Origin: Chryseobacterium luquanense
Lineage (GTDB): Bacteria; Bacteroidota; Bacteroidia; Flavobacteriales; Weeksellaceae
Length of the DNA stretch: 64,000 nucleotides
NCBI RefSeq assembly: GCF_026460945.1
Contig: NZ_JAOVZV010000001.1
Coordinates: 62,001 to 126,000 of the forward strand
Direction of reading: 5' to 3'
Shown: positions 28,269-37,559 of the stretch, one piece after another
Layout of the letters: each line of letters opens with the position of its first letter
How positions within the stretch are numbered: the stretch's first letter is position 1
The notes under the pieces: model-generated
Seen by the model: the letters and a program-made list of their open reading frames with translations, nothing else
Databases searched by the model: none
Told to the model about the DNA's origin: nothing
Translations under genes and position numbers: made by a program

Positions 28269-28685
28269 TTAAATTATTTCTCTAAACTTACGCTGATTCC
28301 ACTGTCGTTTAAAAACCTTTCCATCTTCAAATCTGTAGAAACAAGTCTCTTTTTCTTTTTCGTAGGGTCTTATCAGAGTAAAGCACTCACCTTCCGGTAG
28401 CTCAATGATTTCATGTATTATATAAGCAGATACAAAATGTGAAGTTCCCTCTTTTCTGTGATGTATGGATGAGATATAAGTTCCATCTGCAAGAATCTCG
28501 TAGATCTTTTCGACATAACTCCCCTTTAAAATATGTGTTGTAAAACTAAACGGATGATCGTGTATATGTTCATTCTGATCTTTATCGCTGAAATGGTGAA
28601 TGACCGCATCAAAGGGCAACCCCATCAGATGATGTTTCATAAATACGGTATTCATTTTTTCGCGTTTTACTTTTATATTAATCAT
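28269..28685 (-). CDS. Small cupin-like protein
   Basis: 138 residues (perhaps fewer if an internal Met is used: MNTVF begins at residue 11). The pattern HIHDHPFSFTTHILKGSYVEKIYEI is the metal-binding strand pair of a single-domain cupin, followed by a second half with HEIIELPEGECFTLI. Such proteins bind a metal and act as oxygenases, isomerases or sensors. The partner and substrate are unknown, and no neighbouring gene on its strand suggests a role. Confidence 0.65.
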   Translation of the reverse strand: MINIKVKREKMNTVFMKHHLMGLPFDAVIHHFSDKDQNEHIHDHPFSFTTHILKGSYVEKIYEILADGTYISSIHHRKEGTSHFVSAYIIHEIIELPEGECFTLIRPYEKEKETCFYRFEDGKVFKRQWNQRKFREII

Positions 28686-28719
28686 ATTTTGTAAGTGTTT
28701 TTACGTTGATCTGAACTTT

Positions 28720-28854
28720 TTACAATAAAATTTTATAATTTCTTGATTCAGAATTAAAAAAAGGAACAAATAAATATGTGTAACCTTTTAATACGGCAAA
28801 AGTTATACTTGATAAAAATAATGAAAAAACCAGAGTTAGAAAGATAAGTTTCAT
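28720..28854 (-). CDS. Possible 44-residue membrane or signal peptide
   Basis: A short frame beginning MKLIFLTLVFSLFLSSITFA, which looks like a signal peptide or single membrane helix, with a 24-residue tail. It could be a real small protein or the remnant of a secreted one. No homologue recognised. The rest of the 28686-29091 stretch shows no gene. Confidence 0.3.
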   Translation of the reverse strand: MKLIFLTLVFSLFLSSITFAVLKGYTYLFVPFFNSESRNYKILL

Positions 28855-29091
28855 TTTTTGTGTTATAGAATTATATTTTATCAATTTTACCTCTAGCTCA
28901 TCAATTATCTCATTTCAAAAAAAAAATTGCGTGAGTACCACATCACAAAACTAAAATGGTATTAGAATTGCAAATATCTGGTTGATCATGCCGTTAAGAA
29001 AACCTCTGTATTACAGTGTTTTCTAAAAATGTAGATTTGAATATTTTAATCAATAAAAATAGTTTACACCTACTCGATTAAAAAAAATAAG

Positions 29092-30276
29092 ATGAAAAAT
29101 CCTACAGAGAGTTCCAGTGAATTTTTATTCTCCAGATTTAAAATTTCACCCACTGTAAAATTCTGCATAGTCATTCCTGTAAAGGATGAAGAAGCACATA
29201 TCTTAAAAACACTGATTTCGTTTCACAATCAGGTTGATATTTTTGGCGAGCCTTTTGCTTCCGATCATTTTGAAATTTTAGTTTTGGCTAATAATTGTAC
29301 TGATAATTCTGTAGCACTAATTAAGGAATTTCAGGAGCATCATCCACATCTTAACCTTTATTTGGATGAGGTAAAACTTTCGCCTAAACAAGCAAATATT
29401 GGCTATGTACGCAGGAAATTGATGGAATGTGCCTATGCAAGACTTTCGAAAAATGGTGGTGGTATCATAATGACCACAGATGGTGATACGATGGTAGCAT
29501 CAGACTGGATTGCGCAGACCCATTGGGAAATCGATAACGGAGCGGAGGCCGTAGGAGGCAGAATTTTACTTTCTGAAGACGAACTCGCAGGTTTAGACGA
29601 ATTCACACGTTTACATCATTTTAAAGACGAAAAGTATAGACTTTTGCTTGCTGAACTAGAAGGAAAGATCATTAATTCTGAGTTTGACCCTAACCCAAGA
29701 CACCATCAGCATTTCAATGGCAGCTTTGCTATTACCACATTTTGTTATGAGAAATCAGGAGGTGTACCAAAAGTAGAACATTTAGAAGATTGTGCTTTTT
29801 TTGAAAGATTGGAAACTGTAGATGCCAAAATTCGACACAGTAATAAAGTAACAGTACATACTTCTGCAAGATGCATCGGCAGAACAGAAATTGGTTTGTC
29901 TTATCAACTCAATGTCTGGAAAAATCTGGGAAATCATGCTGGCGATTATTTTGTAGAATCTTGTGCTTCCATGTTCCACAGACTTACTCAAAAGAAAAAT
30001 CTGATGACGTTGTGGGAATTAAAAGACCAAACAGTATCTGAATTCTTTGAAACAATGCAAAAAATAGCTCCAGAAATTACTGCCGATGAGCACATTTATA
30101 AATCATTACTTGACAGTCGATATTTCGGGGAATGGTATGAAAAATTAATTCAAATGGAAAAGATTAATTTGGATAAAAAATTTCACAATGTGCCTATCGA
30201 CACGGCGATAAAAGATTTACAAAATAAGCTTCAGGAATATTCTGATTATGATTTTACCCAAACATCAATTCTATAA
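29092..30276 (+). CDS. Family 2 glycosyltransferase
   Basis: A 394-residue GT-A fold glycosyltransferase. The N-terminal nucleotide-binding start is FCIVIPVKDEEAHILKTLISFHNQ (about 23-46). The DxD-type metal site is in MTTDGDTMVASDWI (about 127-140). A long C-terminal helical region (about 270-394) has no transmembrane segment, so it is cytoplasmic. It runs convergently to a NodS-like methyltransferase gene, overlapping its 3' end by 31 bases, and belongs to a conserved-looking set with PIG-L deacetylase and acyl-CoA-dehydrogenase-like genes. The sugar donor and acceptor are unknown. Confidence 0.88.
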   Translation: MKNPTESSSEFLFSRFKISPTVKFCIVIPVKDEEAHILKTLISFHNQVDIFGEPFASDHFEILVLANNCTDNSVALIKEFQEHHPHLNLYLDEVKLSPKQANIGYVRRKLMECAYARLSKNGGGIIMTTDGDTMVASDWIAQTHWEIDNGAEAVGGRILLSEDELAGLDEFTRLHHFKDEKYRLLLAELEGKIINSEFDPNPRHHQHFNGSFAITTFCYEKSGGVPKVEHLEDCAFFERLETVDAKIRHSNKVTVHTSARCIGRTEIGLSYQLNVWKNLGNHAGDYFVESCASMFHRLTQKKNLMTLWELKDQTVSEFFETMQKIAPEITADEHIYKSLLDSRYFGEWYEKLIQMEKINLDKKFHNVPIDTAIKDLQNKLQEYSDYDFTQTSIL

Positions 30277-30830
30277 GTTTCTGCTCGTGTAGAAAAAACA
30301 TTCGTCATTTTATCTTGCATTACTTTCTCAAAACTGTCATGAACCTCATCGCCTGTCTGCGGATAATCATGAACAACTGGCAACCAGTGAACCAGAACGA
30401 TATTTCCTTTGGGAAGCAATCTCTCATATAAACTATTCATGGCAAATTGCCAGTCAGCAGCTGACAAATAATAAGCTACTTCTGAAATCATGATTAAATC
30501 GTATGATTTTTCTGGCAATTCTTTGGGAAAGCTCATTTTTTTAAAAAATGTATTGCTTAAATTTTCACATCGTTTAGCAGCAAGATCTAACGCTTTTTGT
30601 GATACGTCTGTTGCCAATAAATAAATGCTTTTTTTTGCTAAAAGCTGGGTAAGAACACCAATAGAGCACCCAATTTCTAAAACTTTTTCATATTGCTTTC
30701 TCGGCAGAGCTGAGATCGTCGCTGCATATTTTGCTGCCTCATATTCGCTTGTTTCGAAATTCCACGGATCTTCATTAGCATCATAAACATCTTTGAAGTA
30801 TTCTGAATCTAAAGATTGTTTTTCGTTCAT
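30246..30830 (-). CDS. NodS-like SAM-dependent methyltransferase
   Basis: 194 residues with a Rossmann-type methyltransferase fold. Motif I is VLEIGCSIGVLTQLLA (about 50-65), then LLATDVSQKALDLAAKRC and YDLIMISEVAYYL. The opening YFKDVYDANEDPWNFETSEYEAAKYAATISAL is characteristic of NodS-type N-methyltransferases, which act on amino groups of sugars freed by a deacetylase. Its start overlaps the PIG-L stop as TAATG, so the two are coupled. Deacetylation followed by N-methylation of the same sugar is a reasonable inference. Confidence 0.88.
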   Translation of the reverse strand: MNEKQSLDSEYFKDVYDANEDPWNFETSEYEAAKYAATISALPRKQYEKVLEIGCSIGVLTQLLAKKSIYLLATDVSQKALDLAAKRCENLSNTFFKKMSFPKELPEKSYDLIMISEVAYYLSAADWQFAMNSLYERLLPKGNIVLVHWLPVVHDYPQTGDEVHDSFEKVMQDKMTNVFSTRAETYRIDVWVKS

Positions 30831-31555
30831 TATTTTGATATAAAAAAAGTTTCGTAAGGTACATTAAATTGACTGAGCATCTCTTCAGAAAGCCGAAATC
30901 CTTCAGGATCGTCGCTGATAAGATCTGTAATCTGAGAACGATGTTGAGAGATTGCACGCTGCTTTTTGTCAAGCACATTGGCGATATTTAACCGAAAAGG
31001 CATTGCTTCTTCCGCAGTTGGCAAATCTTCCTGCTCGCCAAGTTCTTTCAGCCAAATAGGATATTCATATATTTTTGCATTCGAAGTTTCAGCATTGCTT
31101 ATCAGCTGAAAAGCAGCCTGATGATCAGGATGCGGATCTCTACGCCAAGGAACAAAAATACTTTGTGGTTTAATTTTATCCATCAATTTAGATATGCTGG
31201 CTACAGAAGCGTCAAAACCTTCATGCTGAATTGTGGGCACATTTCTGTCTGGATATCTGCAAAAAATAATATTTTCTGCTGTTACACCCAGAATTTCAGC
31301 TGCATCCAGCATTTCATTTTCCCGAAGGTCTCTTAGTTTTTCGGCTGGATATTCTTTACTGTTAGGGTGAGACAGTGTTCCATCGCTGAGCAATAATATA
31401 TAAACAGTCTGTTCATATTTTCTTAACAGCGAAATGACTCCCCCGCAACCTAAACTTTCATCATCTGCGTGTGGAGCCACAATAAGTGTTGTCCCAAATC
31501 CTGTGACACATTGTTCGGGTGCCAGTGGTATATTCTCAAAATTTATTTTATGCAT
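30830..31555 (-). CDS. PIG-L family deacetylase
   Basis: 241 residues of the LmbE/PIG-L zinc hydrolase family, which removes acetyl groups from N-acetylglucosamine-type sugars. The metal site is PHADDESLG at residues 28-36, with the third ligand region in RRDPHPDHQAA around residue 140. The length is normal. It is coupled downstream to the NodS-like methyltransferase and lies 3 bases after the acyl-CoA-dehydrogenase-like gene, so the three form a minus-strand operon that probably modifies a glycan or glycolipid. Confidence 0.92.
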   Translation of the reverse strand: MHKINFENIPLAPEQCVTGFGTTLIVAPHADDESLGCGGVISLLRKYEQTVYILLLSDGTLSHPNSKEYPAEKLRDLRENEMLDAAEILGVTAENIIFCRYPDRNVPTIQHEGFDASVASISKLMDKIKPQSIFVPWRRDPHPDHQAAFQLISNAETSNAKIYEYPIWLKELGEQEDLPTAEEAMPFRLNIANVLDKKQRAISQHRSQITDLISDDPEGFRLSEEMLSQFNVPYETFFISK

Positions 31556-31558
31556 GTT

Positions 31559-32737
31559 TTATTTTTTAAAATTCAAATTCCATATTTCGTTTGCAGGAAA
31601 ATCATTATTCAGAACATAACCGCCAACATCTGCCAATACTGCATCGGGAGCAGGCTGACGTAAATAGGTACTGAGATCACGGATAATTCGTTCAAAATGA
31701 TAAGGTTTATTGAGTCCGCGAGCACCGACACATTTTTGACAAAGATTCATTACCTCTATGCAAATTTGCTCTATTGCGGTTCGCACCATATTAACATAAA
31801 TGACATAGCTTTCGCCCTCTTTTACTGAGGTTTTTTTCATATAATGATCTATTCGGATAGAAGCAGCATTCAACCATTGGTTTCCAGATTCTACAGCAAT
31901 AGCCATCTGACCTAACCGCATTTTCTGAAAAGGATCCTGGGTTCTGTTTAAGTTTATAAGGTATTTTTTTGTTTCATTTAAAAGTTGCTCAGCTGCACCA
32001 AGCTGTACCGCAGCAAAACGTACCGCACCGCCACTAAAACCCGGCTGTTTATAATATTCTCCTGCTGATCCTAAAAGATTTATTTTTGGAATATCAGCTT
32101 TTAAAAAAGTCATTTTAAAGCTTCGGCTCGCCTTCATTCCCATAGGATTCCACCAGCTTGAATCGGTTTTTACCGTTACTTTATCTAATGGAACTACGCA
32201 CATTTGCCAGCCTCCATTTTTCATCGCAGCGGTGACTACAGGTCGGGTAACATAGTCGGTTGCGGTGGCAAAAGTTTTTGTACCATGTAGTTGATAACTT
32301 CCTTTCTCTATTTTTAACAATACAGTGCCAGCTTCTGCTTGCGTATTCCAGACACCAAAGAGTCTTCCGTCAAATGCTTCTTCCGCAAAAAGTTTTTTTT
32401 GATTATCGCTTCCAAATTGATGAATTAAAATCTGAGCATTGATGTGTCCTTCCAGTACTCTTCCCATTACTAAATTTCCTCTGCCTATATTTTTCAGTAT
32501 AGTAAGCAGTGCTAAATTTGTTCCTGATGTTAAACCTAAATTCTGACCACCATATTTTTTAGCAATACTTGCTGTTAAAAGATTTGCAGATTTCAGTCTT
32601 CCTAAAGTTAGTGTAGGAAAAGAGCTTATAGAATCTGTTTCTGCCGCTTCGGAAAGAGATTGATCTCCTATAATTTGAGCAGAAATTACTAAATCTGCTA
32701 TTTTGGATTTATTTGTTTTGGTGTGCGTATTTTTCAA
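31559..32737 (-). CDS. Acyl-CoA-dehydrogenase-like flavoprotein
   Basis: 392 residues with the acyl-CoA dehydrogenase fold: an N-terminal helical domain, the beta-domain (GVWNTQAEAGTV ... YQLHGTKTFATATDYV) and C-terminal helices (CVGARGLNKPYHFERIIRDLSTYLRQPAPD). I do not see the YEGT-type catalytic Glu motif; the corresponding stretch reads DAVLADVG. It may therefore be a flavin oxidase or monooxygenase of the DszC/nitroalkane-oxidase kind rather than a beta-oxidation enzyme. It is the first gene of the operon with PIG-L and the NodS-like methyltransferase, which also argues against fatty-acid breakdown. Confidence 0.85.
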   Translation of the reverse strand: MKNTHTKTNKSKIADLVISAQIIGDQSLSEAAETDSISSFPTLTLGRLKSANLLTASIAKKYGGQNLGLTSGTNLALLTILKNIGRGNLVMGRVLEGHINAQILIHQFGSDNQKKLFAEEAFDGRLFGVWNTQAEAGTVLLKIEKGSYQLHGTKTFATATDYVTRPVVTAAMKNGGWQMCVVPLDKVTVKTDSSWWNPMGMKASRSFKMTFLKADIPKINLLGSAGEYYKQPGFSGGAVRFAAVQLGAAEQLLNETKKYLINLNRTQDPFQKMRLGQMAIAVESGNQWLNAASIRIDHYMKKTSVKEGESYVIYVNMVRTAIEQICIEVMNLCQKCVGARGLNKPYHFERIIRDLSTYLRQPAPDAVLADVGGYVLNNDFPANEIWNLNFKK

Positions 32738-32916
32738 ACTTTAATTATAAAATTATGAATAAAAAGAAGAGCTTATACTATTATCTTTCTGTTACCATAT
32801 TAATGCCATTAAAATGCACCAGATTTTGAACACAGATTGATATGACCTGATTATAACTTTAGATATATTGTTTTTTGGGTGTATTAAATTCTGTCAAAGC
32901 GTAGATTCTCAAAAAA

Positions 32917-32936
32917 GACCTCTTTGAAGAGAGGTC
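32917..32936 (-). terminator. Rho-independent terminator after GH1-like gene
   Basis: GACCTCT and AGAGGTC form a 7-bp stem with a 6-base loop, followed on the minus strand by six Ts. It lies 19 bases past the end of the glycan operon at 32956. Confidence 0.88.
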
Positions 32937-32955
32937 AATCGTAAAAAATAGATAT

Positions 32956-34140
32956 CTAGTTCTTAACGTCAAACATGATTTCGTCCATTTGTATTTTGAA
33001 TTTCTTTATAGCATCAATACTGTCTGTATCTGGTACTCTTTCCAAGGTTGTTGTATCAAAAATATCATAAATTCCACTGTGATGCCAGTCTACCAAATCA
33101 TCCCAATCCGGACGGTCTATCAAAGGATAATAACAGCATCCCAAAAGTGGAAGTTCAGATCTCAAAATGGAAACACATTCCTTTTTTATCGCACGAATCC
33201 ATTTTGCTCTGTCTTCGCCTGGATGACTGGTTTCAGCTATAATGATAGGTCTACCATACCTGATAAAAACAGTTTCAATTAAAGAATGAAGCGGCCTGAA
33301 TAAAGCATGTGGCGGTTCTTCTGCCCAAGGTAAAAATTCGTGGGTTTCATTAATCCATTGATTATTGTAATAATAATTCACCCCAATAATATCCAGATAT
33401 TCAGGTTTGCCTCTTAACTCCGGACACATTGCTCCCGAAAGAATATCATGAACCTGAAACTGCTCAAAATGTTTCTGTTCGGAAATTAAAACTGCTTCCG
33501 GATTATTTGGATCGTTCGATACAATACTTACCAGAGGCTCAGTGATTAAAATTCGCACTAAAGAATCCACTTCTTTCATCTTTTCAATGCCTTCGATATA
33601 AGCTTTCATCAAATTATATTTCACTTCCCAACCCTGACCAATGCAGTATGGAGAAGTACCTCTGACATCACCTCCCAGCCAGGATATAAAACTGACTTCA
33701 TTAATTGGAGTTATAATTAATGGACCATTGGGAACCAGGCTTCTGTATTTCAAAACAAATTCACGGCACAGATGACTGAATCTGCCCGCAAACAGTGGAT
33801 GAAGAGGAGTAAGATCATCAGGAAAACCAAAGTGGCAGACATCCCACACAACCTGAATATCCTTTGACTGAGAAGCTTTTATTATCCGCTCTACTTCCGT
33901 CCAATCATATTCATAAGGTTTTTTTTCAACCATACTCCACCGGATGCCTTCGCGGATCGTTTTAATTCCCAATTCATTCAATTTATCATAGTCTTCCTCC
34001 AAATATCGTTCATGACCGGATGTTTTGTATAAATCTACCCTTTTTCCGAAAGCATTCTGGTGATCTGCACATTCAAATCCGCCCATCAGAAAACTGTTGA
34101 ACGGACTGATATTTAACGCTTCAAAATCATTGCTGAACAT
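32956..34140 (-). CDS. Family 1-like glycoside hydrolase
   Basis: A 394-residue TIM-barrel glycosidase related to GH1 beta-glucosidases. The likely acid/base Glu is in ITPINEVSF (about residue 148) and the nucleophile Glu in PIIIAETSHPG (about 305). Other elements, such as GIKTIREGIRWSMVE and YLDIIGVNYYYNNQW, fit the clan. There is no signal peptide, so it acts in the cytoplasm. Its start overlaps the end of glf by 14 bases, forming one operon with glf and a glycosyltransferase. It could trim or transfer a sugar on the glycan made here. Confidence 0.85.
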   Translation of the reverse strand: MFSNDFEALNISPFNSFLMGGFECADHQNAFGKRVDLYKTSGHERYLEEDYDKLNELGIKTIREGIRWSMVEKKPYEYDWTEVERIIKASQSKDIQVVWDVCHFGFPDDLTPLHPLFAGRFSHLCREFVLKYRSLVPNGPLIITPINEVSFISWLGGDVRGTSPYCIGQGWEVKYNLMKAYIEGIEKMKEVDSLVRILITEPLVSIVSNDPNNPEAVLISEQKHFEQFQVHDILSGAMCPELRGKPEYLDIIGVNYYYNNQWINETHEFLPWAEEPPHALFRPLHSLIETVFIRYGRPIIIAETSHPGEDRAKWIRAIKKECVSILRSELPLLGCCYYPLIDRPDWDDLVDWHHSGIYDIFDTTTLERVPDTDSIDAIKKFKIQMDEIMFDVKN

Positions 34141-35233
34141 ACTGCTCTCTGCTTTTTAACTTTTTGAAAAGTGCCAGTGACTGCGCCACTACCTGATCCA
34201 TGTTGTAATATTTGTAGGTTCCCAAACGACCTGTGAAAAATACATCAGGATGTTCTTCAGACAACTTCTTGTATTGATTGTAAATTTCCTGATTTTGTTT
34301 TCTCGGAATTGGATAATATGGATCCCCTTCGGCAGTCGGATATTCGTAGACGATGGTTGTCTTTTCGTTTTTTTGTCCGGTTAAAAATTTAAATTCTGTA
34401 ATTCTTGTATATAAATTGGAGGTTGGATAATTGACGGTTCCCGTTGACTGATAATTTTTCTGATTCAAGGTTTCAAATTTAAAATCAATTGAACGATACG
34501 GTAATTTTCCGTAGCAGTAATCAAAATACGAGTCGATAGGACCTGTATAGATTAAGGTTTTAAAAGGAATTACATCCACAATATCTCTATAATCTGTCTG
34601 AAGCATAATGCTTATGTTTTTATGGGACAGCATTTTTTTAAACATTTCAGTATATCCGTTTTTTGGCATCGCCTGAAAAGTATCTGTGAAATAGCGGTCA
34701 TCTTTATTGGTTCTTGTCGGAACTCTTGCAGTAACCGAAGCATCCAATTCTGAAGGATCAAGATCCCACTGTTTCTTTGTATACCCTTTGAAAAATTTTT
34801 CATATAATTCCTTCCCTACTACATTCAAAACAACATCTTCTGAAGTGAGAATAGGATTTCTTTTTTCGGCTTTTGAAGCTAAAAAATCTGTAACTTCATC
34901 GGAGGTAAGATTTTTACCATACAATTCATTGATTGTGGTCAGATTAATAGGAATCGGAACCAATAGACCGTCAACACTTCCCAAGACACGATGTTCATAA
35001 GGTCTCCAGTCTGTAAATCTCCCTAAATATTTAAATACATCTTCAGAGTTTGTGTGAAAAATATGAGGCCCGTATTTATGAATCAGAATACCCTCTTCAT
35101 TATAATAGTCATAGGCATTCCCTGCAATATGATCCCTTTTATCTACAATTAAAATTTTCTTTCCCTCATCAGCAAGGCGTTCTGCCAAAACTGCTCCTGC
35201 AAAACCGCAGCCTACTATTAAAAAATCATACAT
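34127..35233 (-). CDS. glf: UDP-galactopyranose mutase
   Basis: 368 residues, the normal length. It converts UDP-galactopyranose to UDP-galactofuranose using reduced FAD. It has the FAD-binding IVGCGFAGAVLAERLA at residues 6-21, GNAYDYYNEEGILIHKYGPHIFHT (about 38-61), and WRPYEHRV. Conserved arginines and tyrosines of the active site are visible around GPIDSYFDYCYGKLPYRSIDF and TRITEFKFL. It lies between, and overlaps, a glycosyltransferase gene and the GH1-like gene, so the operon probably builds a galactofuranose-containing glycan. Confidence 0.96.
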   Translation of the reverse strand: MYDFLIVGCGFAGAVLAERLADEGKKILIVDKRDHIAGNAYDYYNEEGILIHKYGPHIFHTNSEDVFKYLGRFTDWRPYEHRVLGSVDGLLVPIPINLTTINELYGKNLTSDEVTDFLASKAEKRNPILTSEDVVLNVVGKELYEKFFKGYTKKQWDLDPSELDASVTARVPTRTNKDDRYFTDTFQAMPKNGYTEMFKKMLSHKNISIMLQTDYRDIVDVIPFKTLIYTGPIDSYFDYCYGKLPYRSIDFKFETLNQKNYQSTGTVNYPTSNLYTRITEFKFLTGQKNEKTTIVYEYPTAEGDPYYPIPRKQNQEIYNQYKKLSEEHPDVFFTGRLGTYKYYNMDQVVAQSLALFKKLKSREQYVQQ

Positions 35234-36353
35234 GGTTAATTTGATTTTGTGTATTTTTAATTTGAGTTTGATCTTTTTTCACATTATTAATAAGGGCATT
35301 CATTTTATTGAAAGTATGATCCCAGGAATCATTTTCGAGAAAATGATCAACCGTTCGCAGCCAGTAATCTTTTTCTGTATCTGTGAATATTTTTTCAGCG
35401 GCCAAAATAAATGAGGCTGCATCATCAACGATCTGCACCAGACCGGAATTTCCATAAGGTTGTACAACATCTGTTATTGCTGTCGATATTACAGGTTTTC
35501 CGGCTGCCAGATATTCAGGAGTTTTGGTAGGACTGATAAATTCTGTAGATTCATTTAAAGCAAATAAAATCAACGCAATATCCCAATGAGCGATATATTG
35601 AGGCAATTCTGTATACGTTTTTGGTCCTAAATAATGAATATTAGAAGCACGGGGCAAATCATCCGGATTGATCTTAACAATAGGACCAATAATCACAAAC
35701 TGCCAGTCCGTGCGTTGTGCAGAAACTTCACGGAGAAGTTCTATATCAAACCTTTCGTCAACAACCCCAAAAAAGCCTAACCTTGGAAAACCGATTGACA
35801 TCTGATCTTCTGGTTCATGCTGAATCTTTCTTGCTTTTCCGAAGTGAGCTTTGTCAATACTGCTTGGCATTGCATGAATGTTGTGGTGGCGGTTTTTCTT
35901 AGCCTGATAAAGTGAATTACCACCCGTGAAAACAACGTCAGCTTTTTTGAAAAGTTCGTCTTCTAATTCCAAAAGCTGTGGCGGAGCAAATCTGAACGCA
36001 GACAGCTCATCCATAGAATCATAAATAATTTTTCCCGGATTCAGATGATCGGTAAACTGCAACGCCATTGGCGTATAATACCAATTGATATAACTTTCAA
36101 CATTATACTCATTTAATATCTGATTAATAAGATCCCGGATTCTATCATTGGTGGAATCATCATGCCTGGTGATAAACAATTCCACAATAGAAACTCCGTC
36201 CTGAATATTGACAGTGTACATATCTGAGTCACCAATCTTTGGTTCTTCGAAATAAAACACATGATAAAACTTTGAAAACCTTGTTAGAAGGTGTTGAGGT
36301 CGTTGGTAAACAAAGTTCCACGACAGATGACTAAAACATAATAAGTTCTTCAT
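35226..36353 (-). CDS. Family 1-type (TuaH-like) glycosyltransferase
   Basis: 375 residues with a GT-B type layout. The N-terminus LLCFSHLSWNFVYQRPQHLLTRFSKFYHVFYFEEP resembles TuaH-like proteins. The C-terminal donor site includes FGVVDERFD, FVIIGPIVKI, IHYLGPKTYTELPQYIAHWDIALILF and FISPTKTPEYLAAGKPVISTAI, the typical E(x7)E-like region of GT4. It is the first gene of the minus-strand operon with glf (8-base overlap) and the GH1-like gene, and may use UDP-galactofuranose. Confidence 0.88.
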   Translation of the reverse strand: MKNLLCFSHLSWNFVYQRPQHLLTRFSKFYHVFYFEEPKIGDSDMYTVNIQDGVSIVELFITRHDDSTNDRIRDLINQILNEYNVESYINWYYTPMALQFTDHLNPGKIIYDSMDELSAFRFAPPQLLELEDELFKKADVVFTGGNSLYQAKKNRHHNIHAMPSSIDKAHFGKARKIQHEPEDQMSIGFPRLGFFGVVDERFDIELLREVSAQRTDWQFVIIGPIVKINPDDLPRASNIHYLGPKTYTELPQYIAHWDIALILFALNESTEFISPTKTPEYLAAGKPVISTAITDVVQPYGNSGLVQIVDDAASFILAAEKIFTDTEKDYWLRTVDHFLENDSWDHTFNKMNALINNVKKDQTQIKNTQNQINHV

Positions 36354-36569
36354 TTTTTTAATGTGATTTGAGAAAACAATTTAGATAAATAGATATTATA
36401 AATTTTATGACGTTGATCATAGTAATCATAATTATAATCACACGATAAAACTGTTAATAATAGGAAAATCACAGTTTGGTTGACTGCATTTTTTTTAATG
36501 TAGGATCTCATTATAAGATAGCATTGCGAAAACATCAATCCAATAAGAATCAAATAGTTTATTTGCCTA

Positions 36570-36920
36570 GTGGCACTGGCTGAATTTTATTACTTGCCAC
36601 CGCCTGCAGATACTTATGTGAATATTTCTGACATTTTGATGGTGGCTACTGATATAGCAGAACAAGTGAACGCCCATAAGCAGATTGAAAAAAACGAGGC
36701 ATACGTTAAAATGTCAGCAGATCGAGTACCTTCTAACATATCTAATGCACTTCCTAACGGTAAGGTTCCATTTTTTAATAAAAAGTGGCTTGAATTTGCA
36801 GACCTGAATTTTGAGGATATGCAGGATTTCCGCTGCCATCAAATGATGCATCCTGATGAAATTTTTAGAATGAATCTCATTATCTCGTTCTGGAGAATTT
36901 CTCTAGTAATAATCTTGTGA
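36570..36920 (+). pseudogene. PAS-domain sensor kinase fragment
   Basis: A 116-codon frame (GTG start) that spans the end of one PAS domain (SDILMVATDIAEQVNAHKQIEKNEAY) and the beginning of the next (GKVPFFNKKWLEFADLNFEDMQDF ... MMHPDEI). It then runs into unrelated sequence and stops. Such tandem PAS pieces belong to large hybrid histidine kinases; no kinase or receiver domain is present. It is a remnant. Confidence 0.75.
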
Positions 36921-36921
36921 T

Positions 36922-37545
36922 CTAAATAAAAATCTTGTGATTATGAATCTTTAAAAACTTCTCTCTCTCCAATTTCTTTATACATCTGATAACAGTTTCC
37001 GTACGTAAACCAGTTATTGCAGCTAATTGCTGCCGGGTTAAAGGTACTTGAAAAGAATAATCGGTTTTATCATTGTTGTTTAAATCCTTAAAAAAATTCA
37101 GCATAGCTTTTATGCGCACTTCTGCAAAGGGGGAAGTAATATTTTTAGTTTTTATAACATTATGATGCAAACGCTCGGAAACGAATTTACATACATCCAA
37201 TACGATCTCGGGATGAGAATTTAACATCTCTGCAAAATTAGCTTTTGTTATTTTCAATATTGTTGACTCTGTCATAACGGTAGCGTTGACGGGATATTTG
37301 GTATCAAGTAACAGAAGAAATTCACAAATACTATCCCCTGTTTTCAATAAACTGATGATTATTTCACGTGCATTTTCATCAATATGATTGAGTTTAATGT
37401 CTCCGGATATTATTTGATAATAATATTTTGGCGTATCTCCTTCTCCGAAAATGATATCTTTTGGTTTATATAAATCGGTAGTTGCTCCGTATCTGGAGAG
37501 TAAATTTTTGTCAATGAGCATAATTTTGTTTGTCTTTTTGGACAT
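36922..37545 (-). CDS. Crp/Fnr family transcriptional regulator
   Basis: About 199-207 residues from an ATG at 37545 or, equally plausible, 37521 (MLIDKNLL). It has a cyclic-nucleotide-binding-type beta-roll (IFGEGDTPKYYYQIISGDIKLNHID ... GDSICEFLLLLD), a dimerisation helix, and a winged helix with VPLTRQQLAAITGLRTETVIRCIKKLE, the recognition helix. Flavobacterial relatives sense redox or nutrient status; no cysteine cluster for an Fe-S centre is seen. The open frame continues upstream to 37674 through a T9SS sorting-signal remnant that is not part of this protein. Confidence 0.9.
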   Translation of the reverse strand: MSKKTNKIMLIDKNLLSRYGATTDLYKPKDIIFGEGDTPKYYYQIISGDIKLNHIDENAREIIISLLKTGDSICEFLLLLDTKYPVNATVMTESTILKITKANFAEMLNSHPEIVLDVCKFVSERLHHNVIKTKNITSPFAEVRIKAMLNFFKDLNNNDKTDYSFQVPLTRQQLAAITGLRTETVIRCIKKLEREKFLKIHNHKIFI

Positions 37546-37559
37546 TGGTAAGGTACAAT

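Noticed and set aside
36422..36445. Possible third Crp/Fnr palindrome (ATCATAATTATAATCA)
   Set aside because: The halves do not pair with the right spacing; it is only AT-rich similarity.
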